Of a stretch of 64,000 nt of DNA, positions 35,108 to 44,611 are shown in pieces. Within the stretch, counting starts at the first letter, position 1; each line of letters begins with the position of its first letter. This stretch comes from Tomitella gaofuii. GTDB taxonomy: Bacteria; Actinomycetota; Actinomycetes; Mycobacteriales; Mycobacteriaceae. A program made the translations under genes and the position numbers. The notes beneath the pieces were generated by a model. It was not told the origin of the DNA. It saw only the letters and a list, made by a program, of their open reading frames with translations, and did not search any database. The stretch is taken from the NCBI RefSeq assembly GCF_014126825.1, contig NZ_CP059900.1, forward strand, positions 1,426,001-1,490,000. The letters are read 5' to 3'.

Positions 35108-36754
35108 CTAGGCGGTCGGGATGGCGATCTCCCGGCGCACGATCTTGCCTGTGGCGTTGCGCGGCAGCGGATTTTCCGTGATGCGCCAGCGCACCGGTCG
35201 CTTGAAGTAGGCGAGCCGCTCCGAGACCCACCCTTCCAGACCCTCGCGGGTGACGTCCGCACCGGGCTCGGTGACCACGATGGCGACGGGCACCTGACCA
35301 AAGTCGTCATCGGGCGCGCCGAGCACCACGCACTCGCGCACGCCGGGGTAGTCGTCCAGGCACTGCTCGACCTCGGTGGGATAGATGTTCTCGCCGCCGC
35401 GGACGATGAGGTCGGACCGGCGCGAGGTGAGGAACAGCATGCCGTCCTTCATCATGCCGATGTCGCCGGTGTGCAGCCAGCGGTCCTGGTCGAAGGCGGA
35501 CGCGTTGGCCTCGTCGTTGTTCCAGTATCCGATCATGATGTACGGCGCCCGGGCGCACACCTCGCCCTCGACACCGTCCTCGACCTTCTCGTTGAACGCG
35601 TCGCGGATCTCCATCTCCACCGTCAGGGTGGGCCGCCCCACCGTGGTGGGGTGTGCGGAGAGGTCGGGCGGGGTGGCCACGGCGATGCCGCCGCAGCTCT
35701 CGGTGAGCCCGTAGCTGTTGACGAGGCTGTTCTGCGCGAACGGCACCCGCTCGCGCAGCTGCTGCTGGAACGACGGCGAGGACGGCGCGGACGCCAGGGC
35801 GAAGGCCTTGAGCGACGAGGTGTCGTACGCGTCGAAGTCACCGTCGGAGATGAGGCGCTTGGCCATGGTGGGCACCGCGCCCCAGTTGGTGATCTTCTCC
35901 TTCTCGATGAGGGACAGCACCCGGTTGGCGTCGAACTTGCCCTGGTAGATGACCATCTTGGTGCCCGTGGCGAGGCGCGGCACGACGATGTTGTGCAGGC
36001 TCGCGATATGGAACATCGGCGAGGTCACCAGGTAGACGTGGTCGGCGTCCGCGTCGTCGCCGGCGAAGGCTTCGAGGATCGAGTCGTTGAACACGTGGAA
36101 ACCCGTGACGGCGATGGCATTGCGGTTGGAGTGCACGGCGCCCTTGGGCTTGCCGGACGTGCCGGAGGTGAACAGGATGATCGCCGGGTCGTCCTCGTCG
36201 ATCTCCACGGACGGCGCGACCGCCTCGGGGTGGGCCGCCGCCAGCCGCGGGACGTCATCCTCGAGCGATAACAGCGGCACGTCGACCTCGCCGAGCAGTG
36301 ACGCCCTCTTGGTGTCGACGAGCAGCAGCTTCGGCTCGCTCAGCTCCAGGCCGTTGGTGACCTCCATCGGTGCCCACCACGCGTTGAATCCCACCGCGAT
36401 CGCGCCGAGCAGCTGAGTGGCCCAGAACGCCTCCACCCACTCGGGACTGTTCGCGCCGAGGATCGCGACGCGGTCGCCCTTGCCGATCCCGTACTCGTCC
36501 GCGAACACCTTCGCGATCGAGCGGACGTCACGGGCGTGCCGGGCGAAGGTGATCCGCTGGTCCTCGGTGACCATGTACTCGGCGTCTCCGTGCCGTTCGG
36601 AGTCGACGAGCATCTGAGCGAGCGAACCGATCCGGTTCTTGAACACCGTCATGGGGGCGCCCAGAACATTCTCCCGCGCGAGCTCGTGCGGCCCCCCGGG
36701 GCCGGTCAACCGTCCGATGAGCTGTGCGTAGGCTTCCTGGGGGTCGGCGGGCAT
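35108..36754 (-). CDS. AMP-forming acyl-CoA synthetase (FadD-type) A
   Basis: This 548-aa ligase has IILFTSGTSGKPKGAVHSNRN (P-loop), [68 protein letters not shown] and the catalytic Lys in PLPRNATGKIVRREI. The ATG at 36754 is preceded by AGGAG and AACGAG. It sits with the amidohydrolase on the minus strand and shares a divergent promoter with two other ligase genes. The substrate is unknown; class members activate fatty or steroid acids. Confidence 0.85.
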   Translation of the reverse strand: MPADPQEAYAQLIGRLTGPGGPHELARENVLGAPMTVFKNRIGSLAQMLVDSERHGDAEYMVTEDQRITFARHARDVRSIAKVFADEYGIGKGDRVAILGANSPEWVEAFWATQLLGAIAVGFNAWWAPMEVTNGLELSEPKLLLVDTKRASLLGEVDVPLLSLEDDVPRLAAAHPEAVAPSVEIDEDDPAIILFTSGTSGKPKGAVHSNRNAIAVTGFHVFNDSILEAFAGDDADADHVYLVTSPMFHIASLHNIVVPRLATGTKMVIYQGKFDANRVLSLIEKEKITNWGAVPTMAKRLISDGDFDAYDTSSLKAFALASAPSSPSFQQQLRERVPFAQNSLVNSYGLTESCGGIAVATPPDLSAHPTTVGRPTLTVEMEIRDAFNEKVEDGVEGEVCARAPYIMIGYWNNDEANASAFDQDRWLHTGDIGMMKDGMLFLTSRRSDLIVRGGENIYPTEVEQCLDDYPGVRECVVLGAPDDDFGQVPVAIVVTEPGADVTREGLEGWVSERLAYFKRPVRWRITENPLPRNATGKIVRREIAIPTA

Positions 36755-36845
36755 CTCGTTCTCCTTCTGGGTCCGGACTGCCGGATGTGATCCACGTGGC
36801 ACGGTGCCGACAGTGTGCCGTGCCGTGCCGGTGACGCGGCGCGGA

Positions 36846-36887
36846 TTCTTCCGATCATCGGGACACTTCTTCCGATCATCGGGACAT
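36846..36887. promoter_or_regulatory. Tandem pair of 11-bp palindromes CCGATCATCGG
   Basis: A 21-bp unit is present twice back to back (36846-36866 and 36867-36887), differing only in its last base. Each copy has a perfect palindrome CCGATCATCGG (36851-36861, 36872-36882). The 21-bp spacing places both on the same helix face. It lies between divergent ligase genes, about 92 and 97 bases from the starts. It is a strong operator candidate. The same half-sites occur at 57596-57606. Confidence 0.7.
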
Positions 36888-36983
36888 CGCGCCCCCGGCC
36901 CGGTAGGACGGTTAGCTTCAGGGTAGGAGTGCCCATGGTGCGGCCGCCGGGCGCCCATCCGAAAGGTGTCATCGGGAAGGGGA

Positions 36984-38720
36984 ATGCGAGTGGCGGAATC
37001 CGGACGGGAGGGCGGCGCGCATGCGGCCGCCGACCGCACGACCATTGCACGACTACTCCTGGACCGTGCGGACGACCCGCATCCCGGGGTCCGCACCCGC
37101 GACAGGACCTGGTCGTGGGCGGAGACCGTCCGTGAGAGCGCGGCCCGGGGCGCGTTGGCGGACGCCGTCTTCGTCGACGGCCCGCGGCACATCGGCGTCC
37201 TGCTGGACAACGATCCGGAGTACCTGTTCTGGCTGGGCGGAGCGGCGCTGACCGGCGCCACCATCGTCGGCATCAACTCCACGCGCAGGGGTGCGATGCT
37301 CGAGGCGGAGATCCGCTTCGCCGACTGCCGGATCATCGTCACCGACTCCGCCGGGCTCGAGCTGCTGGCGGGTCTGGACGTGGGGGTGCCGCCCGAGCGG
37401 ATCCTCGTCACCGACGGCCCCGGCTACGCGGAGGCGGTCGACGCGCATCGGCTCCCGGCAGGCAGCGCCGTGCAGGCCGACGCATCGGCGGGCGAGGACG
37501 CGCTCATGCTGCTGCTGTTCACCTCCGGCACCACCGGCATGTCGAAGGCGGTCAAGTGCAGCCAGGGCAGGCTGGCGCGCCTCGGCTACCGGTTGGGCCG
37601 CAAGTACGCGGTGACGCGCGACGACGTCTGCTACTGCTGCATGCCGCTGTTCCACGGCAACGCGCTGATGTCGCTGTGGGCGCCGGCGCTCGCGGCCGGC
37701 GCGACGGTGTGCCTCACGCCCAAGTTCACCGCGTCGGGCTTCCTCGACGACGTCCGGCACTTCGGGGCGACGTTCTTCACCTACGTGGGCAAGGCGCTCG
37801 GCTATCTGATGCTCACGCCTGAACGTCCCGACGATGCGGACAACACCCTGACCCACGGTTTCGGCACCGAGGCCTCGCCCGACGACCAGGCCGAGTTCCG
37901 CCGCCGGTTCGGCGCTGTGCTCTACGAGGGCTACGGCTCGTCGGAGGGCTCCGGCAGCGTGCGCCGGGCGCCCGACGCGCCGGAGGGGGCACTCGGCCGC
38001 CCGGCGCACGAGGACATCGTCATCGTCGACCCGGACACCCTCGCCGCGAAGAAGCCCGCCCTCCTGGACCGGTACGGGCGCGTGCAGAACCCGGATGAGG
38101 CGATCGGCGAGATCGTCGACAAGCGGGGTGCCCGGGCGTTCGAGGGGTACTACAAGAACGACGCCGCCGACGCGGAGCGGCTGCGGCACGGCTGGTATTG
38201 GACCGGGGACCTCGGATATGTCGACGTAGACGGGTTCATCTACTTCGCCGGACGCAAGGGGGACTGGATCCGGGTCGACGGCGAGAACACCTCGGCGCTG
38301 TTGATCGAACGGATCCTGCGCCGGCATCCGCAGGTCGCCACCGCCGTCGCCTTCGCCGTGCCCGATCCACGGTCCGGCGACCAGGTGATGGCCGCCGTCG
38401 AGGTCCAGCCCGGCGCGGAGTTCGACACCGACGAGTTCGTGGGCTTCCTCGCCGCCCAGAACGACCTGGGGACCAAAGCGACGCCCCGGCTGCTGCGCGT
38501 GTCGCGGGGCCTGCCGACCACCGGGTCCAACAAGGTCCAGAAAAAGGTTGTCGCCCGGCAGGCGTGGCGGTGCGACGAACCCGTCTACCGGTGGGCCGGA
38601 CGCGGGGGCGTGCACTACGAGCCGATGTCGGCCGAGCAGATGGACGCTCTCGAGGCCGAGTTCGCCACGTACGGCCGGACGCGGTTGCTGCCGCCCGGCG
38701 CGGCGGCGGTGGGGGCGTGA
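36984..38720 (+). CDS. AMP-forming acyl-CoA synthetase, FadD17-like
   Basis: This 578-aa ligase has LLLFTSGTTGMSKAVKCSQGR, HGNALMSLWAPALAAG, TFFTYVGKALGYLMLTPERP and YWTGDLGYVDVDGFIYFAGRKGDWIRVDGEN. These are like FadD17 (cholesterol side-chain activation, KstR regulon in mycobacteria). The final catalytic Lys region is TTGSNKVQKKVVARQ. It is also a close paralog of the broken ligase at 42143-43748, sharing the CSQGR and YVGKPL/AL segments. Start ATG 36984 with GGGAAGGGG. It overlaps the next ligase by GTGA. Confidence 0.83.
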   Translation: MRVAESGREGGAHAAADRTTIARLLLDRADDPHPGVRTRDRTWSWAETVRESAARGALADAVFVDGPRHIGVLLDNDPEYLFWLGGAALTGATIVGINSTRRGAMLEAEIRFADCRIIVTDSAGLELLAGLDVGVPPERILVTDGPGYAEAVDAHRLPAGSAVQADASAGEDALMLLLFTSGTTGMSKAVKCSQGRLARLGYRLGRKYAVTRDDVCYCCMPLFHGNALMSLWAPALAAGATVCLTPKFTASGFLDDVRHFGATFFTYVGKALGYLMLTPERPDDADNTLTHGFGTEASPDDQAEFRRRFGAVLYEGYGSSEGSGSVRRAPDAPEGALGRPAHEDIVIVDPDTLAAKKPALLDRYGRVQNPDEAIGEIVDKRGARAFEGYYKNDAADAERLRHGWYWTGDLGYVDVDGFIYFAGRKGDWIRVDGENTSALLIERILRRHPQVATAVAFAVPDPRSGDQVMAAVEVQPGAEFDTDEFVGFLAAQNDLGTKATPRLLRVSRGLPTTGSNKVQKKVVARQAWRCDEPVYRWAGRGGVHYEPMSAEQMDALEAEFATYGRTRLLPPGAAAVGA

Positions 38721-40324
38721 ACCTGGCCCGGCTGCTGGAGGAATCCGCAGGTCGCGGCGATGCCGAGTACCTCGTCGCGGGCGGACGGCGGGTGGCATTC
38801 CGGGAGAATCATGCACGCGCCCACGCGCTGGCGACCGTGCTGCGGCGCGAGTACGGGATCGGCCGCGGAGACCGGGTGGCGATCCTCGCCGCGAACGGGA
38901 TCCCCTGGATCACCGCATTCTGGGCGGTGGCGGCGCTCGGCGGGGTCGTGGTGGCCATGAACTCGCGGTGGGCGGCGCCCGAGGTCGAGCATGCGCTGGA
39001 CCTCACCGAGCCCGCGCTGGTGCTGGCGGACGAGCGCCGGCGCGGCCTCGTGCCGCGCACGGGCGACGGGGCGGTGCCCGTGTGCGCGATCGAATCGGTC
39101 GACGCGATGGTGGCGGACGGTGCGGGCGAAGCGGCTTCCGGCGGCATGCGCGCGCACTCGGACGATCCGGCGACGATCCTGTTCACCTCCGGAACCACCG
39201 GCCGGGCCAAGGGCGTCGTGCACCCGCACCGCAGCCTGATCGCCACTGTCGACCATCAGCGAGGTCCGCGCGTCGACGACCCTGCCCCGCGGCGCTACCT
39301 GCTGGCGACGCCGCTTTTCCACGTGGCTGCTCTGCACAACCTGACCGTGCCGCGGTTGGCGCTGGGGGACGCGGCCGTGATGTGGGAGGGCCGCTTCGAC
39401 GTCGACGGCGTGACTCGGCTGATCGAGGGGGAGTCGGTGACGCACTGGAGCGCGGTGCCGACGATGGCGTCCCGGCTGCTCGACCTGCTCGAATCCCGCC
39501 CGGTGACGGCGCGGCGGCTGCAGTCGCTGCGCGGCCTGTCGCTGATCACCGCGCCCGCCTCGACCGCGATGCAGGATCGGCTGCGGGCGCTGGTGCCGGC
39601 CGCGCGGACCGGGCTCGCCGCCACCTACGGGCTCACGGAGACCGCATGCCCCGTCACTGCGGCCACTGAAGCGGACCTGGCGGCGGACCCGCTGTGCGTC
39701 GGTAGCCCGGTGCCGCAGATGGAGGTGCAGATCCGGGACGGCGCGGGAGTGGTTCTGGTCGCGGAGCCGAGGGCAGCCGACACCGTCGACGAGGAGAGGC
39801 ACGCCGGAGTGGGCGAGATCTGGGCCCGCGGGCCGCACCTGATGAGCGGGTACTGGCGCGACGACGAGGCGACGGGCGCGGCATTCGATGCGGACGGCTG
39901 GCTGCGGACCGGCGACGTGGGGGAGTTCGTCGACGGCCGGCTCCGGGTGCACAGCCGCCGCACGGATCTGATCATCCGTGGCGGCGAGAATGTTTATCCG
40001 GCCGAGGTGGCGGCCGTCGTCGAGTCGCATCCGGCGGTGGACGAGTGCATGGTGCACGGTGCCGCGCACCCGGATTGGGGCCAGGAGGTGTGCGCGGTCG
40101 TCGTGCCTGCGGGCGACGACTCCGGCGCGGACGGTGCGGGCCCGGCGCTGACCGCTGACCTCGCCCGGTATGTCTCCGACAGGCTCGCCGCGTACAAGGT
40201 CCCCGTCCGATGGCTGGTGCGGGACGCGCCGCTGCCACGCAACGCCTCCGGCAAGGTGGTGCGCGCCGCGGCGCTGCAGCGCGGCGGTGATCCGGCAGCG
40301 GATGCGCCGCATCACCTGGAGTGA
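38717..40324 (+). CDS. AMP-forming acyl-CoA synthetase (FadD-type) B
   Basis: This 535-aa protein has TILFTSGTTGRAKGVVHPHRS, TYGLTETACPVTA, LMSGYWRDDEATGAAFDADGWLRTGDVGEF, LRVHSRRTDLIIRGGENVYPAEV and the catalytic Lys in PLPRNASGKVVRAA. Its sequence resembles ligase A (35108-36754), not its neighbour, so the locus has two ligase types on each side of the divergent promoter. GTG start overlaps the upstream stop. The substrate is unknown. Confidence 0.83.
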   Translation: MNLARLLEESAGRGDAEYLVAGGRRVAFRENHARAHALATVLRREYGIGRGDRVAILAANGIPWITAFWAVAALGGVVVAMNSRWAAPEVEHALDLTEPALVLADERRRGLVPRTGDGAVPVCAIESVDAMVADGAGEAASGGMRAHSDDPATILFTSGTTGRAKGVVHPHRSLIATVDHQRGPRVDDPAPRRYLLATPLFHVAALHNLTVPRLALGDAAVMWEGRFDVDGVTRLIEGESVTHWSAVPTMASRLLDLLESRPVTARRLQSLRGLSLITAPASTAMQDRLRALVPAARTGLAATYGLTETACPVTAATEADLAADPLCVGSPVPQMEVQIRDGAGVVLVAEPRAADTVDEERHAGVGEIWARGPHLMSGYWRDDEATGAAFDADGWLRTGDVGEFVDGRLRVHSRRTDLIIRGGENVYPAEVAAVVESHPAVDECMVHGAAHPDWGQEVCAVVVPAGDDSGADGAGPALTADLARYVSDRLAAYKVPVRWLVRDAPLPRNASGKVVRAAALQRGGDPAADAPHHLE

Positions 40325-40435
40325 TCCTCCGTACGGCATGCGTGGACTGCGGCCGTGGACCGGGCGGCAGGTGCGCGCGGGTAATGCGCATGATCTCGTG
40401 TGCGTCGTGCACCCCGGGGAGGCCGTCCGTCGGCG

Positions 40436-42082
40436 CTACTCCGGGGGAGGCTGAGCGCCACCGTCGGAGTCGAGCCACTGCAGTGCGAGCGTGTGTCCGG
40501 CCGGAGCCCGGAACCGCGGCCGTCTCGCGGCGGCGTCGACCGTCACTTTCCATCCGTGGTGGTGTACCGACCGGTGATGTTCCGTGCACAAGCTGACGAG
40601 GTTGTCCAGGTCGGTGGGGCCGCCGTCCACCCAGTGGTGCACGTGGTGCGCGATGCACCACGCGGGCGGGCGATCGCACCGGGGGAAGGCGCAGCCATGG
40701 TCGCGTGCGGCGAGTGCACGGCGCTGCGCCGCCGTCGCCAGCCTGCGCGTGCGGCCGACGTTCAACGGCGCGCCGTGGCCGTCGACACCGACCGGCGTGA
40801 CCGCGGCATCGCATGCGAGGCGGCGCGCGGCGGAGACCGGCATGGCGGCGAACCAGTCGGTCAGGCCGTGCGGCAGGTTGTCGAAAACTTCCGCGTACCG
40901 GCCGGCGGCGATCAGTCCCGCGCGCACGGCATGGTCGGCGTCGGTGTCCGCGAGGTCGCGCAGTCCGATGTGCACCGACAGCGTCGCGCCGGTGCCGGCT
41001 CCGCCGCCGAGGTCGTGGGTGCCGCCCGCGTGATCCGCACCGCCTGCCGCTGTTCCGGCGCTGCCGCGCGCGGATTCCCCGCCGGGTGATCCCTGCCCGT
41101 CGGCGGCGGAGCACGTGGTGTGCCGGCGCAGGAACTCGGCGAGCCCGTCGGCCCGGCGCTTGGGGGCGCTGCGGCGATCGCGCGTGCCGTCCGCCTCGGG
41201 GCGCGGTGCGGAGTACGGCGACAGGACCGCACTCAGCCGCTCGCCGGTCTCCGCGTCGAGGTCGCCGCGCACGACGTAGCGCCCGCCGAGCGTGCGGGAG
41301 AGGAAGAGCGTGTTGCGGGTGGTGTCGTCGCCGCCGAAGGTGTCGCTGCGGCGGCGCAGCGGCCAAGGGGTATCCTGCCCGCCCGCAGCTCGGCCTTCGC
41401 CCTCGGCACCGCTATCGCCCTCGGTACCGTCCTTGCCGGAGGAGCCCGCCCCGTGGTCGTCTCCCTCCGATGCGCCGTCGCCTGCGGATCCCGGCTCGGA
41501 GTCGCAGGGCAGTTCGGTGTAGTGCTCGCGGATGCCGTCGATCGTGGCGGACAGCTCGGCCTGCTTGTGGCTGGACGCGAACTCGATGAGCACCGACTCT
41601 GCGGTGGCGACCTCATCGGCGGGCATGTTCGGGGGTGGGTCGTCGAGGAAATCCATGATCAGCGTTGCGGACGGCTTGGAGATCCGCTCGCCCGCATAGG
41701 ACTCGAACACGCGTGGCCTGTCACGCAGCCGCTGGGCGAAGGTGACGAGATTGCGCGCCAGGTACAGGGACATCGTGGTGCGATCAGCGACCATGCTCGC
41801 CACCTGGGCCGGATTGCCGACGTCGCTGCCGCGCCCCGAGAGCTCTGCGATCAGGCGCAGCAAGTCCACTTCCCGGGCGAACAGGGAGTGGACGGCGTCG
41901 TCGAGCCCCTCGACCAGCTCCGGGTCGGTGCGGCACCACAGGCTCGCGGTCATCGGTGACGCCGCAGCCCTGCCCGCGCCGGTATTGCGACCCCGCCTGC
42001 GCCCCATCGTTCCGCCCCCCGATCGCATCCCACAGCCCCCCGCTGCAGCATCCACCATACGGGAACGATTGTTCGATGTCAC
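40436..42082 (-). CDS. DUF222/HNH endonuclease (13E12-type)
   Basis: This protein of up to 548 aa has an N-terminal DUF222 region (ELVEGLDDAVHSLFAREVDLLRLIAELSGRG, VADRTTMSLYLARNLVTFAQRL), a long low-complexity Gly/Ser/Asp/Glu linker and a C-terminal HNH nuclease: CAFPRCDRPPAWCIAHHVHHWVDGGPTDLDNLVSLCTEHHRSVHH, with two C-x-x-C-like Cys pairs and the His-Asn-His core. Such proteins are multicopy in actinobacteria and related to the 13E12 repeat family. GTG 42082 is the longest start; Met further in (about residue 26 or 44) may be the true one. It interrupts the ligase cluster. Confidence 0.85.
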   Translation of the reverse strand: MTSNNRSRMVDAAAGGCGMRSGGGTMGRRRGRNTGAGRAAASPMTASLWCRTDPELVEGLDDAVHSLFAREVDLLRLIAELSGRGSDVGNPAQVASMVADRTTMSLYLARNLVTFAQRLRDRPRVFESYAGERISKPSATLIMDFLDDPPPNMPADEVATAESVLIEFASSHKQAELSATIDGIREHYTELPCDSEPGSAGDGASEGDDHGAGSSGKDGTEGDSGAEGEGRAAGGQDTPWPLRRRSDTFGGDDTTRNTLFLSRTLGGRYVVRGDLDAETGERLSAVLSPYSAPRPEADGTRDRRSAPKRRADGLAEFLRRHTTCSAADGQGSPGGESARGSAGTAAGGADHAGGTHDLGGGAGTGATLSVHIGLRDLADTDADHAVRAGLIAAGRYAEVFDNLPHGLTDWFAAMPVSAARRLACDAAVTPVGVDGHGAPLNVGRTRRLATAAQRRALAARDHGCAFPRCDRPPAWCIAHHVHHWVDGGPTDLDNLVSLCTEHHRSVHHHGWKVTVDAAARRPRFRAPAGHTLALQWLDSDGGAQPPPE

Positions 42083-42142
42083 GTGACCAAGCGAAAGTTC
42101 TCCGAATCCACGTTCGAAGAAGGCCGAGTGTGCCGAGTCGGA

Positions 42143-43748
42143 CTACATCTCGCGGAAGACGAGCTCCTTGCCGTCGCGGACGAACACCCTGTCCGGCACG
42201 TCATACCCCTCCGCCTGCAGCTGCCGCTTGATCACCTTGCTGGTCGAGGTGCGGGGGAGGGCCGCGGAGAGGCGCACGTACTTGGGCGCCCACTTGGTGC
42301 CGAGGTCCGGCTGTTCGGCCAGGAACCCGCCGAACGCCTTCGGATCGAACTCGGTGCCCGGGTAGAGCTCCACGGCGATCATCACCTGATCGCCCACCAC
42401 CTCGTCGGGCACGGCGTAGACGGCGACGTGATTGAAGGCGGGGAAACGGGCCACGATGCGTTCGACCGGGGCCGCCGCGAAGTTCTCGCCGTCCACGCGC
42501 AGGCGGTCGGAGGTGCGGCCGGCGAAGTACCAGAAGCCGTCGGCGTCACGGTAGGCCATGTCGCCGGACCACAGGATGCCGTGCCGGACGCGCTCATCGT
42601 CGGCTTCAGCGTTGCCGTAGTAGCCCTCGAACTGGTTCACGTTGCGCGTGTTGGCGATCTCCCCGATGGCCTTCTCCGCGTTGAGCAGCCTTCCCTGCTC
42701 GTCGAACTCGGCCCGCGGGCATTCCTCGAGCGTGTCGGGGTCGATGACGGCGGTGCCCTCGTCGGCCAGGCCCAGCGACCCCGCGGGCATACCGGCGGTC
42801 CGGTTGATCCGCATGCCGCCCTCGGACGTGCCGTACGAGTCGATCACCTGGCACCCGAACCGTCGCGAGAAGGTGTCGATGTCCTTCTCGTTGGCTTCGT
42901 TGCCGAAGGCGATCCGCAGCGGATTGTCGGCGTCGTCGGGCCGTTCAGGGGTGGCCAGGATGTAGTTGAGCGGCTTGCCGACGTAGTTGAAGAACGTGGC
43001 CTTGTAGCGGCGGACGTCCTCCAACCATGCGGATGCGGAGAACTTCCTGCGCAGTGCGATGCAGCCGCCGGCGCTGACGGCGGGGGCGATGCCGGCCATG
43101 ATGGCGTTCGAGTGGAACATCGGCATGGCCACATAGAAGACGTCGTCGGGGCCGAGGTTCCGGCGCTCCTGCTGCTGTCGGGCGATGGTGCCCAGCCGCC
43201 CCTGGGAGCAGATGACCGCCTTGGGGGCCGAGGTGGTGCCGGAGGTGAACACGAGCGAGAAGATCGTCGCCGGATCGGGCAGGGCGAACCCGCCGCCGGT
43301 TCCGTCGCCCTCCGCCTCGAGCAGTGCGGCGAAGTCGGGTGCGTCGCTGGTGAGGATGCGCTCGGGCGGGCACCCCAGCGTCAGTCCGTCGAGAAGCGGC
43401 CGGTGCGCTTGGTCGGTGACGATGAGCTGGATGTCGGTGAAATCGATATCGCGTTCCAGCTCGGCGCCGCGGCGCGTGGGGTTGATCCCCACGATGGTGG
43501 CCCCGGACAGGCCCGCGGCGAGCACCCAGAACAGGTTCTCCGGCGAGTTCTCCATGAGCAGGCCGATGTGCCAGGGGCCGTCCACCTGCATGCTGCGGGC
43601 CAGCTCGGCCCGCGCCGTCGCCTCCGCGACGACCTGTCGCCAGGACCATTCGCGGTCCTCGAACCGCAGGCCGGGGTTCGTCGTCCGCTCGTGCGGCCAC
43701 GAGCGAGGCGAACGGGTCGGCCTTCGTCCAGATGGTGTCGGTGCGCAT
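42143..43748 (-). pseudogene. FadD17-like acyl-CoA synthetase with frameshift
   Basis: The minus-strand ligase reads MRTDTIWTKADPFASLVAA from the ATG at 43748, but the frame changes near 43679-43690. Downstream the other frame gives NPGLRFEDREWSWRQVVAEATARAELA, then 482 residues including VFTSGTTSAPKAVICSQGR, FFNYVGKPLNYILATPERP and SGDMAYRDADGFWYFAGRTSDRLRVDGEN, which make a normal ligase (about 535 aa in total). An internal ATG at 43591 could start a shortened protein lacking about 50 residues. Either a 1-2 base sequencing error or a real mutation explains this. Its ATG overlaps the SDR stop (ATGA). Confidence 0.75.
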
Positions 43749-44543
43749 CAGCGCTTCTCGCCGCCGCGGGTGACCAGGTAACGGCCGGGGAACTCGCCGC
43801 CGCCGTGCACGGCCAGGTCGGTCCCGGTGAGGTACGTGGCGAGGTCGCTGCTGAAGAACAGGCACGCTTTGGCGACGTCCTCCGGGGACTGCCATGCGCT
43901 GCATGGGGATGATCGAGGCGACCGCCGCGCCGCCGTCGTCGCCGTAGACCTCGGCGGCCGCGTCGGTACGGATGAGGCCGGTGGTGATGTGGTTGACGCG
44001 CACCTTCGGCGCCCACTCGAGAGCCAGTGCCTGGCTGAACATGAGCAGCCCTGCCTTTGCGGCCGAGTACGCGGCCGTGCCGGGCTGCGGATCGTGGGCG
44101 GAGACGCTGCCGATGTTGACGATCGACCCGCCGGAGTCCTGCTGCTGCATGACGGCGTTGGCCGCCTGCGCCAGGTAGAACGGCGCAAGCATGTTCAGTG
44201 CCACGATCTTGTCGACGAACCGCGTGGAGACGGTGGCGGAATCGGCATCGGGGGAGCCGCCGGCGTTGTTGACGAGGATGTCGAGGCGGCCGTGCCGTCC
44301 CGCGACGTCTTGCACCAGCGCCTTCGCCGCCTCCGCGTCGCGTACGTCGAGCGCACGGAACTGCGCGGTGCGGCCGCCCGCGGCAGGCAGCGATTCCGGC
44401 TCGGTCCTGCCGCACACCGTCACCTCCGCGCCCGCGGCGAGCAGCGTCGTCGCGATGACGAATCCGATGCCCTTGGTGCCGCCGGTGACGATGGCCACCC
44501 GGCCGCTCAGGTCGATCGTGCTGGTGGGATCGGGGGAACTCAT
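43748..44543 (-). pseudogene. SDR-family oxidoreductase with frameshift
   Basis: From ATG at 44543 the protein reads VAIVTGGTKGIGFVIATTLL, ILVNNAGGSPDADS, VNIGSVSAHDPQPGTAAYSAAKAGL (catalytic Ser, Tyr, Lys) and SIIPMQRM. At about 43890-43895 the frame breaks; the following frame continues with SPEDVAKACLFFSSDLATYLTGTDLAVHGGGEFPGRYLVTRGGEKR and a stop at 43748, exactly the expected C-terminus (about 265 aa). A run CC where CCCC is expected (GG vs GGGG in the coding strand) would explain it. The intact enzyme would be an NAD(P) dehydrogenase. Confidence 0.75.
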
Positions 44544-44563
44544 GCGGTCCTCGCTTCCGGGGC

Positions 44564-44595
44564 GTCGGCGTGCTCCGTGTGTCGGCGTGCTCCGT
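44564..44595. repeat. 15-bp direct repeat in divergent promoter
   Basis: GTCGGCGTGCTCCGT occurs at 44564-44578 and 44581-44595. It lies next to the KstR2-type operator. Confidence 0.6.
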
Positions 44596-44611
44596 ATACC
44601 GGGACGAGGCT

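Noticed and set aside
36846-36887. Intrinsic terminator
   Set aside because: Arms are 5 bp only, duplicated in tandem and placed between divergent promoters, which fits operators rather than a terminator.
42945-43740. C-terminal half of the fused SDR frame as a novel protein
   Set aside because: Arg/Pro-rich readthrough after the frameshift; real coding continues in two other frames.
44564-44595. CRISPR-like repeat
   Set aside because: Only two short direct copies 17 bp apart, no spacers or cas genes; no CRISPR array seen in the window.
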